From Aequorivita sp. (GTDB lineage: Bacteria > Bacteroidota > Bacteroidia > Flavobacteriales > Flavobacteriaceae), in NCBI GenBank assembly GCA_002715485.1, contig PAZL01000032.1, positions 32,557-70,536 of the forward strand: a DNA stretch of 37,980 nt, read 5' to 3'. Position numbers and translations under genes: made by a program. Below, piece by piece: positions 1-9,700 of the stretch (its first letter is position 1; each line of letters begins with the position of its first letter). The notes beneath the pieces were generated by a model that was given only the letters and a program-made list of their open reading frames with translations, had not been told where the DNA came from and searched no databases.

Positions 1-663
1 AAAAACACTTATAAAATTTCAAAATATGCCTACGGCACCGATTATCATTTCGTTATAAAAGATAAACTGAGGCAGTTGATGGATTTTATTTCAGAAGAAA
101 TAGGCGAGGTCCAGGGCCGTGCCTTTGTTGATTCTGCGCCAGTTTTAGATAAAGCTTGGGCCGCAAAAAGTGGTTTGGGATGGATTGGAAAGCATAGTAA
201 TTTGCTCACCAAACAATTGGGGTCTTTTTATTTTGTTGCTGAGTTGATCGTCGATTTGGATTTGGAGTACGATACACCCGTAACCGACCACTGCGGCAGC
301 TGCACCGCTTGTATTGATGCCTGCCCAACAAACGCAATTGTTGCCGATAGGGTTGTGGATGGCAGCAAATGTATTTCCTATTACACCATTGAATTGAAAA
401 ATGAAATTCCCACCTCAGAAAAAGGAAAATTTGAGGATTGGATGTTCGGTTGTGATATTTGCCAAGATGTTTGCCCGTGGAACCGTTTCAGCAAAGTACA
501 CAACGAGCCACTTTTCAACCCGCATCCCGAACTTTTATCAATGACAAAAAAAGATTGGGAAGAAATCACCGAAGACGTTTTTTATAAATTTTTTAAAAAT
601 AGTGCCGTAAAACGCACCAAGTTTTCGGGTTTAAAGCGTAATATCAACTTTTTGAAAGATTAA
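1..663 (+). CDS. queG: Epoxyqueuosine reductase QueG (5' end outside the window)
   Basis: QueG is the cobalamin-dependent, iron-sulfur enzyme that reduces epoxyqueuosine to queuosine in tRNA in the cytoplasm. Frame 1 is open from the first base and reads [18 protein letters not shown] before the ATG at 76 used by the ORF track, so the gene begins upstream of the window and that ATG is internal. About 220 C-terminal residues are visible. Both ferredoxin-like clusters are present: [15 protein letters not shown] and [11 protein letters not shown], giving the eight Cys ligands expected for two 4Fe-4S centres. The C-terminus ([13 protein letters not shown]) ends like short flavobacterial QueG forms without a HEAT-repeat extension. 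It is followed by a 118 bp gap holding the maeB promoter. The family assignment is secure from the paired cluster motifs. Confidence 0.95.
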   Translation, partial: KNTYKISKYAYGTDYHFVIKDKLRQLMDFISEEIGEVQGRAFVDSAPVLDKAWAAKSGLGWIGKHSNLLTKQLGSFYFVAELIVDLDLEYDTPVTDHCGSCTACIDACPTNAIVADRVVDGSKCISYYTIELKNEIPTSEKGKFEDWMFGCDICQDVCPWNRFSKVHNEPLFNPHPELLSMTKKDWEEITEDVFYKFFKNSAVKRTKFSGLKRNINFLKD

Positions 664-695
664 CCTCCAAACTTTCGCCATTTCAACTAACATCA

Positions 696-703
696 TAACT
701 TTG
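696..703 (+). promoter_or_regulatory. Candidate -7 promoter element of maeB
   Basis: TAACTTTG matches the Bacteroidota sigma-A -7 consensus TAnnTTTG exactly. It lies in the queG-maeB gap and would give a leader of roughly 70 nt before the maeB ATG. No clear TTG is seen at the usual -33 distance, so this is supported by one element only. Confidence 0.5.
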
Positions 704-781
704 TAAGTTAGTCTTTACAATTATGCATTAGTACAATAATTCGAAGAACCACAAGTATTCACAGTATCAATAGACCAAAAT

Positions 782-3088
782 ATGAGCAAACAGAGTAGAC
801 GTAGAGAAGCCCTATTATACCACGCAAAGCCAAAGCCTGGAAAAATTCAAGTAGTTCCCACAAAAAATTATTCCACCCAGCGAGATCTTTCTTTAGCCTA
901 TTCGCCTGGGGTTGCGGAACCTTGCCTTGAAATTGAAAAGGAAAAGAATAACGTTTATAAATACACAAACAAGGGCAATCTGGTTGCTGTAATTTCAAAC
1001 GGGACGGCAGTGCTGGGTTTGGGAAACATCGGCCCGGAAGCTTCAAAACCAGTAATGGAGGGCAAAGGACTGCTCTTTAAAATTTTTGCCGATATCGATG
1101 TTTTTGACATAGAAATAAACACTGAAAACATTGATGAATTTGTTGCAACAGTAAAAAATATTGCGCCAACTTTTGGAGGTATCAACCTTGAAGATATAAA
1201 AGCTCCGGAAGCTTTTGAAATTGAAAGAAGACTAAAAGAAGAATTGGACATTCCCGTAATGCATGACGACCAGCATGGTACTGCTATAATTTCTGCAGCA
1301 GCTTTGTTGAATGCTTTAGAACTTGCAAATAAAAGTATATCAGAGGTTAAAATTGTAATAAGTGGTGCAGGTGCGGCGGCAGTTTCGTGTACTCGGCTTT
1401 ACAAGGCATTTGGAGCCAAAAGCGAAAACATTGTAATGCTGGATAGTAAGGGTGTTATAAGAAAAGACCGCGAAAACCTTTCCGAAGAAAAAAAGGAGTT
1501 TGCGTCACAAAGAAAGATAGACACATTGGATGAAGCTATGAAAGATGCCGATGTATTTGTGGGGCTTTCAGTTAAAAATATTGTTACCCCAAAAATGCTT
1601 GAAAGCATGGCGCCAAACCCTATTGTTTTTGCAATGGCCAATCCCGATCCTGAAATTGAATACGATTTGGCTATTAAAACTAGGAAGGACATCATTATGG
1701 CAACGGGCAGAAGTGATCATCCCAACCAAGTGAACAATGTACTTGGTTTTCCATTTATTTTCCGAGGTGCACTTGACGTTCGCGCTACAAAAATCAACGA
1801 AGCCATGAAAATGGCGGCTGTTAAGGCATTGGCAGAGTTAGCAAAAGAGCCGGTGCCAGAACAAGTAAATATTGCCTATGGGGAGACCAAGCTTAATTTT
1901 GGAAGGGATTATATCATCCCAAAACCTTTCGATCCTAGATTGATAGCCGCCGTACCGCCCGCCGTAGCCAAAGCAGCAATGGAAAGTGGTGTTGCCACTA
2001 CTGAAATTACCGATTGGGAAAAATACCAAGATGAGCTTTATGAACGTATGGGCAGCGATAATAAAATCATCAGATTATTGCTTAATCGCGCAAAGTTGAA
2101 TCCAAAACGCATCGTTTTTGCCGAAGCCGATCATTTGGATGTGTTGAAAGCTGCGCAAATTGTTTATGAGGAAGGTATTGGCACACCTGTTTTGTTGGGG
2201 AGAAAGGAAATTATCCTAGAACTGATGGAACAGATTGATTTTGATGCCAAACTGAAAATTATTGATCCTAAAAATGATGAAAACGCTGAGAAACTTCAAT
2301 ACTATGCCCAGAAGCTCTGGGAAAAGCGTAGAAGAAGTGGTATTTCTCTTTATACTGCTGAAAAGCTCGTTCGCGAAAGAAACTATTTTGCTGGAATGAT
2401 GCTTAGCGAAGGCGATGTGGATTGTATGATTTCGGGATATGCACGTTCCTATCCATCTGTGGTTGTACCCGTTTTTGAAACCGTTGGCAGATTTGAAGGC
2501 GTTACCAAAGTAGCAACAACAAACTTGATGCTTACCAAACGCGGACCGTTGTTTATTTCAGATACATCCATAAATATAGATCCAACAGCAAAGGAGCTTG
2601 CCAAAATTGCCCAAATGACAAATTATACCATGAAAATGTTTGGGTTGCAACCTGTAATTGCTATGATAAGCTACGCTAATTTTGGTTCCTCAAAAGATTC
2701 GCACGCCACAAAGGTTCGTGAAGCTGTAGATTTACTTCACAAAAGCAATCCAGATATGATTGTTGATGGTGAACTTCAGACCGATTTTGCGCTGAACCCC
2801 GAAATGCTCCAAAAGAAATTTCCATTTTCAAAATTGGCCGGCAAAAAGGTTAATGCGCTTATCTTCCCAAATTTAGATTCAGCAAACAGCAACTATAAAT
2901 TATTGAAAGAGCTGAACGGTGTGGAGTCCATAGGCCCTATTATGTTGGGCATGCGGAAACCCGTTCACATTTTACAATTGGGGGCCAGCGTTGAGGAAAT
3001 GGTAAACATGGCGGCAGTGGCAGTAGTAGATGCCCAGCAAAAGGAAAAACGTGCATCCGCGGCGGCAGAAAAGCAAGTAAATCCATAG
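782..3088 (+). CDS. maeB: NADP-dependent malic enzyme with phosphotransacetylase-like C-terminus
   Basis: Oxidative decarboxylation of malate to pyruvate with NADPH formation, linking the TCA cycle to pyruvate and lipid synthesis in the cytoplasm. The 768 aa length matches MaeB-type fused enzymes of about 760 aa. Residues 1-430 carry the malic enzyme domains, with YSPGVAEPCLEI near the N-terminus, the metal and substrate loop DDQHGTAIISAAALLNAL, and the dinucleotide-binding SGAGAAAVSC. Residues from about 435 to 760 form the phosphate acetyltransferase-like domain (RIVFAEADHLDVLKAA, then DGELQTDFAL), which in characterised MaeB proteins is regulatory rather than catalytic. The ATG at 782 follows an A-rich leader. 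It appears to be transcribed alone, because the next gene has its own -7 box. Nothing unusual was seen. Confidence 0.96.
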   Translation: MSKQSRRREALLYHAKPKPGKIQVVPTKNYSTQRDLSLAYSPGVAEPCLEIEKEKNNVYKYTNKGNLVAVISNGTAVLGLGNIGPEASKPVMEGKGLLFKIFADIDVFDIEINTENIDEFVATVKNIAPTFGGINLEDIKAPEAFEIERRLKEELDIPVMHDDQHGTAIISAAALLNALELANKSISEVKIVISGAGAAAVSCTRLYKAFGAKSENIVMLDSKGVIRKDRENLSEEKKEFASQRKIDTLDEAMKDADVFVGLSVKNIVTPKMLESMAPNPIVFAMANPDPEIEYDLAIKTRKDIIMATGRSDHPNQVNNVLGFPFIFRGALDVRATKINEAMKMAAVKALAELAKEPVPEQVNIAYGETKLNFGRDYIIPKPFDPRLIAAVPPAVAKAAMESGVATTEITDWEKYQDELYERMGSDNKIIRLLLNRAKLNPKRIVFAEADHLDVLKAAQIVYEEGIGTPVLLGRKEIILELMEQIDFDAKLKIIDPKNDENAEKLQYYAQKLWEKRRRSGISLYTAEKLVRERNYFAGMMLSEGDVDCMISGYARSYPSVVVPVFETVGRFEGVTKVATTNLMLTKRGPLFISDTSINIDPTAKELAKIAQMTNYTMKMFGLQPVIAMISYANFGSSKDSHATKVREAVDLLHKSNPDMIVDGELQTDFALNPEMLQKKFPFSKLAGKKVNALIFPNLDSANSNYKLLKELNGVESIGPIMLGMRKPVHILQLGASVEEMVNMAAVAVVDAQQKEKRASAAAEKQVNP

Positions 3089-3144
3089 TTTATTAACACT
3101 AATATTTTCACAAAAACCCCAATGGCTGTTGCAAATAATTATAC

Positions 3145-3152
3145 TATATTTG
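3145..3152 (+). promoter_or_regulatory. Candidate -7 promoter element for ruvA-sprA
   Basis: TATATTTG matches TAnnTTTG and sits 24 bp before the ruvA ATG. The nearest upstream TTG (3129-3131) is only 13 nt away, shorter than the usual spacing of about 19, so the -33 element is unclear. If real, it would drive both ruvA and sprA. Confidence 0.45.
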
Positions 3153-3175
3153 AGCCTTTAAGTTTTCGTTAACAC

Positions 3176-3757
3176 ATGATAACCCATATACAGGGCAGAC
3201 TGGTTGAAAAAAACCCGACCGACGTAGTGATAGATTGTAATGGAGTAGGGTACTTTATCAATATTTCCTTGCACACATTTTCCGAACTCCCCACTAGTGA
3301 AAATGTTAAGTTGTTTACCCATTTGCTTATTCGGGACGATGCCCATACACTGTACGGTTTTTCCGGTGTGGCGGAACGAGAAATTTTTAGGTTGTTAATT
3401 AGTGTCTCTGGGGTTGGTGCAAGCACCGCTAGAACAATGTTGTCGTCTCTGGCGCCGGAACAAGTGCTCGATGCTATTGCCCAGAATGACATAGCAACAA
3501 TACAATCAGTAAAAGGAATAGGAGCCAAAACTGCACAACGTGTGGTTTTGGATTTAAAAGATAAGATTTTAAAAGTGTACGGTTTGTCGTCTATTTCTAC
3601 CGGAACGAGCAATACTAACAAAAATGAAGCGTTATCTGCTTTGGAGACGTTGGGCTTTGTTCGCAAACAGTCTGAAAAAGTGGTGGATGCCATTGTGAAG
3701 GAAAATCCCCAGGCTTCGGTAGAAATGATCATTAAACAAGCTTTAAAAAATTTGTAG
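3176..3757 (+). CDS. ruvA: Holliday junction branch migration protein RuvA
   Basis: RuvA binds four-way DNA junctions and loads the RuvB motor during recombinational repair. The 193 aa protein has the expected three parts: an OB-fold domain (about 1-63, beginning MITHIQGRLVEKNPTDVVID), tandem helix-hairpin-helix motifs (LISVSGVGASTARTML and IQSVKGIGAKTAQRVVLDLK), and the small C-terminal RuvB-contacting domain (NEALSALETLGFVRKQSEKV). Length and start agree with the family. The stop codon is only 3 nt from the sprA start, so the two are very likely cotranscribed. As far as I recall, ruvA and sprA are also neighbours in other Flavobacteriia. Confidence 0.97.
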   Translation: MITHIQGRLVEKNPTDVVIDCNGVGYFINISLHTFSELPTSENVKLFTHLLIRDDAHTLYGFSGVAEREIFRLLISVSGVGASTARTMLSSLAPEQVLDAIAQNDIATIQSVKGIGAKTAQRVVLDLKDKILKVYGLSSISTGTSNTNKNEALSALETLGFVRKQSEKVVDAIVKENPQASVEMIIKQALKNL

Positions 3758-3760
3758 AAT

Positions 3761-6700
3761 TTGAAGGCAAAAAATTACGTTTACAAGGGTGGCTTTTTCA
3801 AGCTTTTAACAATTTTAAGTTTTATATTGTTCAGCAATGTTTCGCTGGCACAGGATCCCGACACAACCGCTGTAGGGAGTGAAATGGGAAGAATGGATTT
3901 ACCAACTCCCGTTAGTATTCAGGATCTTTATACCTACGACCCCATAACCGATAGATACATCTATACCCAAACCTTGGGTAGTTTTAATATTACCTACCCT
4001 ATAATTCTTACCCCTCAAGAGTATCAGCGTCTTATTCAAGAGGAACAGATGAGGGCTTACTTCAAAGAAAAAATTGATGCAGCCGACGGTAGAAAGGAAG
4101 GCTCTGAAGAACAGCAGAAAAACCTATTGCCTACGTTTTATGTAAATTCAAATTTCTTTGAATCCATTTTTGGCGGAAACACAATTGAAGTTATTCCACA
4201 AGGTTCCGTTGAGATGGACCTTGGGCTATTGTATACAAAACAGGATAACCCACAATATTCACCGCGAAACCGAAGCAATTTCTCCTTTGATTTTGACCAA
4301 AGAATCAGTTTAAGCCTTTTGGCCAAGGTAGGAACCAGACTTCAGGTTACGGCCAATTACGATACTGAAAGCACCTTCGATTTCCAAAACCAGATTAAGT
4401 TGGAATACACTCCAACGGAAGACGATATTATTCAAAAAATTGAAGTGGGGAATGTGAGCATGCCTTTAAACAGTTCCTTGATTCAAGGAGCACAAAGTCT
4501 TTTTGGGGTTAAAACGCAGCTTCAATTTGGAAAAACAACCATTACTGGGGTTTTCTCTGAACAAAAATCTGAAACTCGTACCGTTACCGCTGAAGGTGGT
4601 GCAACTATTACGGATTTCGAACTTTTCGCATTGGATTATGACGATAACCGACACTTCTTTTTATCACATTACTTTAGGGATAATTATGATCGTGCTCTGG
4701 AGCAATATCCTTTCATAAACAGCAATGTCCAGATTACTCGTATGGAGGTATGGATTACCAACAGAACAAGTAGAACCGAAAACGTTCGAAATATTGTGGC
4801 ATTGCAGGATATAGGCGAATCAGACCCATTGAATATTGGATTGAACACGCCGCCGGGAGGCTTTATTAGAGCGGGCAGAAATGCTTATCCAGATAACACA
4901 AATAACCTCTTTAATCCATTCGGTATCAATGGAGGAGAGCCAACCCTTCTCAATCCGTTAATTCGTGATGTTGCCACAGTGCGTCAAGGGTTTACGGGGG
5001 TTCAAGTAAGTGAAGGTGTAGATTATGTTACGCTTGAAAATGCAAGAAGATTGGATCCGGGGGAATATTCCTTAAACTCGCAATTAGGTTATATCTCTTT
5101 GAACCAGCGTTTAACAAATGATGAGGTTTTAGCAGTTTCATATCAATTTACCGTTAACGGAAAGGTTTATCAAGTAGGTGAATTTTCAAACGATGGTGTT
5201 GAGGCAAATGGAGGTACTCTTCCAGGAACGGGAGGTACAAACCCACCTATTGAGGAAACTGGTCTTGCCCAAAACCTTGTAGTGAAACTTTTGAAGAGTA
5301 GCATTACGAATGTAAATGAGCCAATCTGGGATTTGATGATGAAAAATATCTATCCTATTGGGGCATATCAGCTTGAAAAAGAAGACTTCAAGCTTAATAT
5401 TCTTTATACTGACCCTTCTCCGTTAAATTATTTAACCGAAGCAGGTGCTGAACTTCCCCCAGATGTAAAAGATGAAATTCTCTTAAAGGTTTTCAATCTT
5501 GATAGGTTGAACTTTAATAATGATCCACAGCAGGGGGGCGATGGTTTCTTTGATTTTCTACCAGGGATAACTGTAGACGCACAAAATGGTCGCATTATTT
5601 TTACGACCGTGGAGCCCTTTGGGAAGCACTTATTTGAAAAACTGGATTTGCCAAGTACATCGGCTACTTATTCAATGCCTGAAACCTATAACCCAAATCA
5701 GGCCAAATATGTTTTTAGAACACTTTATACAGGAACCAAAACACAGGCGGAACAACTTGAGAGTGAAAAGAATAAATTTCAGTTAAAAGGAAGTTATAAA
5801 TCTACGGGTGCTGATGGAATTCCCATTGGTGCGTTCAATATTCCGCAAGGCTCCGTTACCGTTACGGCCGGTGGAAGAACTTTGGTAGAAGGGGTGGATT
5901 ATACCGTAAACTATCAATTGGGAAGAGTTCAGATTTTAGACCCTTCATTATTGAATAGTAATATTCCAATTTCTGTGAGTACAGAGAATAATTCGCTTTT
6001 TGGGCAGCAAAGCAAGCGTTTTACAGGCTTAAATGTGGAGCATAAATTTAGCGATAAATTTTTAATAGGTGCAACCTACTTAAATCTTAATGAGCGCCCG
6101 CTAACCCAGAAGTCATCATATGGAGTAGAGCCAATTAACAATACTATTTATGGTATCAATTTAAACTACTCAACCGAGGTGCCGTTCTTAACTAGATTGG
6201 TAAATAAACTTCCAAACATTGATACCGATGTAGAATCAAATGTTTCTTTGCGTGGAGAGTTTGCATACTTAAGGCCGGGGGCGCCAAAAGTTTCAGACTT
6301 TGATGGTAAAACAACTGTATATGTTGATGATTTCGAAGCATCACAAACAGGAAACGATATAAGCGCACCCTCCAGTTGGTTTTTGTCAAGTACGCCAATT
6401 GGTTATGGTGGTGAGTTAGGAAATGATAATTTAGGATATAATTACAACCGTGCAAAACTTGCTTGGTACACCATCGACCCTATTTTCTATAGTAGCCAGC
6501 GCCCAGAAGGGATAAATGATGAAGACCTTTCTTCACCATTTACACGTCGTGTTTTTAGGGATGAAATTTTCCCTAACCAAGATATTATCCAGGGACAAAC
6601 CCAAGCTTTATTCACATTAGATCTAGCATATTACCCATCTACAAGAGGGGAGTATAACTACAACCCCGAAGCTGCAGGAACAAATGATTTGCCAAACCCC

Positions 6701-9700
6701 GAAGATAGATTCGGTGGTATTATGAGACAGCTTACAACTACCGATTTTGAACAATCAAATGTTGAATATATCCAGTTCTGGGTCATGGACCCATTCATTT
6801 ATGATGAAAATAGTGGCAACCCAGGAGGAAATATCAACTTTAACTTGGGAAGCATTTCAGAAGATGTATTAAAAGATGGAAGAAAACAGTACGAAAACGG
6901 ATTGCCTGAAGATGGCGGTAATGCTAATACAACTGCTACAGCCTGGGGTAAAGTACCTACCAACCAATCATTAGTTTATACTTTTGATACCGAAGGACAA
7001 CAACGTACAAACCAGGATATTGGATTAGATGGTTTGGACAATGCTGGAGAAGCAGCCGAGTATGGGGCTTTTGGAGGCTTGCCAGACCCCGCAAATGATG
7101 ACTACCAATACTTTCTTCAAGCTGAAGGAAATATTCTGGACCGTTACCTAAAATACAACGGAACCCAAGGAAACTCTCCGGTTGAAGTTACAAACAACAA
7201 CCGTGGAAATACGGCCCAACCCGATGTTGAGGATATAAATCGTGACAACACCATGAACACGATTGATAGCTATTTTGAATATAACGTACCAGTTTATCCG
7301 GGAATGAGCCGTGAAAATAATGAGTTTATCACAGATGTGAAAGAACTGGAGGTAACTACACAAAATAATGATGTAATCCCAGTGCGCTGGGTACAGTTCA
7401 AAGTTCCAATAAGCGAACCAGATCAGGCAATTAATGGCATTTCAGATTATAGATCTATTCGTTTTATGAGAATGTTCCTTTCACAATTCTCACAAAATAC
7501 CGTTTTGCGTTTTGGTACTATGGAATTGGTCCGAGGCGATTATAGAAAATTCCAAAAAACCCTGGATGATGTAACTCTTGAAGACCCTTCAAATGACAAT
7601 ACCCTGTTTGAAGTTGAAGCTGTAAGTATTGAAGAAAACGAAAACCGAGAGCCAATTCCTTATAGACTTCCCCCAGGGCTTGTTCGTGAGGAATTGAATA
7701 ACAATAATAATATTATACGTGAAAATGAGCAATCATTGGCCCTACGTGTATGCGGCTTGGAGCCAAATGATGGGCGTGCAGTCTATAAAAACTTTAATGT
7801 AGATATGCGCCAGTACAAAAATCTCGAAATGTTTATTCACGCAGAATCATTACAAAATGAAACGGCACTTAGTGATGGACAATTGGTAGCATTCATGCGT
7901 TTGGGGAATGACCTTACAAACAACTATTATGAAGTTCAAATTCCATTGAATCCCACCAATTTTGGGGCAACAAATGCTGAGGAAATTTGGCCCGTTGCAA
8001 ACAGGCTAAATCTTCCTTTAGAACTATTGCAGCAAGTAAAAACCAGAACGCCATTAAATTCAACTGAAGTTGTTTATTATACACAATCAGAACTTGAAGG
8101 TGGTATATCCGGTGGTGAGAATGAGTTAATAATTGGGATTAAAGGAAATCCAAGTTTTGGAAATGTTAGAACCATTATGCTTGGTGTAAAAAACAGTACT
8201 TCCAATGATTTATGTGGGGAGGTTTGGTTTAACGAGCTTAGAATGTCTGAGCTTAAAAATGAGGGAGGCTGGGCCGCCGTTGTGAGTATGGATGCTAACC
8301 TTGCAGATTTTGCGACTGTTAGCGCCACAGGAAAAAGAAGTACAGTTGGCTTCGGCTCTATTGAGCAAGGACCAAACCAACGAAGTCGTGAAGACCTTCA
8401 ACAGTATGACGTTGTTACAAATGTAAACCTTGGCCAATTGCTTCCAAAAAAATGGGGAATTCAATTGCCGTTTAACTATGGACGCTCCGAAGAACTGATA
8501 ACGCCACAATACGATCCTGAATTTCAGGATATTGAACTTGATACCAGGCTCGACAACACAGAGGATGAAGCCGAGAAAGACAGAATTAAGGAACAGGCCG
8601 TAGATTATACAAAGCGCCAGAGTGTTAACTTTATTGGCGTGCGTAAAGAGAGAACCGGAGACGGAAAACCTCAGGTATATGATGTTGAGAATTTCACAGG
8701 ATCATTCTCTTACAATCAAACGGACCATCACGATTTTGAAGTGGAAGATGCTGTTGAACAAAATGTTCGGGTTGGTGCTACCTATAATTACAACTTCGCG
8801 GCGAAACCAGTAGAGCCCTTTAAAAAGAATGATTCATTGTTTACAGGACAGTACTGGAGGTTTTTGAAAGATTTCAACTTTAATTATTTGCCCACAAACA
8901 TTTCAGTAAGTTCAAATATAACTAGGCAGTACAACGAACAAAAGTTTAGAGAAATAAATCTATTGCCGGGCAATATAGGTTTGCCTACTCTTTATCAGCG
9001 TAACTATCTTTTTGATTGGCAATACACCATCAACCATAATTTAACGAAGTCATTGCGTTTCAATTTCACGTCTTCAAATAATATGATAGTTAACAATTAT
9101 TTGGATGATAATGGATTGATAAATAATGACATCGGAATTTGGGATGGTTTCTTTGATGTGGGTAACCCAAATCAGCATTTTCAGTCGTTGCAACTAAATT
9201 ACGACTTGCCTTTCAGTAAGTTTCCTTTCCTAAAATTCCTTCGGGCTACGTATTCCTATACCGGAGACTACCAATGGCAGCGTGGAAGTAATCAATTTAA
9301 TGAAATTGAAATTGAGTTGAGTGACGGAAGCAGAAATGTTTACAATCTAGGTAATTCGATACAAAATGCAAGTACGCATCAAATTAATTCTAGTTTGGAT
9401 ATGAATGGTTTTTACCGCTACATTGGCCTTACTAAAATTAAGAAAAGCAAAACTCGAAAATCTGCCGGCGACGGTAGTCGTGGGGAAGGAGATAAAAATT
9501 CAGCTAGTGGTGGAGAAGGCAAGGCTAGTAGAGAAAGCAAACTTGAGGAAGAAAAGAACAGTGCGCTTTCAAATGAGAAGTCAAATACGCCAAACGTACT
9601 TGGAAGAGGCGCTTCGGGTCAAGAAGGAGGCTTAAATGCAGGCGATAAGGCTATAAATACAGTAATTGGTCTTGCCACAATGCTTAAGAAGGTACAATTT

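Noticed and set aside
3169-3732. 187 aa ORF on the minus strand opposite ruvA
   Set aside because: It is the complement of a certain ruvA gene, has no recognisable motif, and has no promoter or partner. It is a coding shadow.
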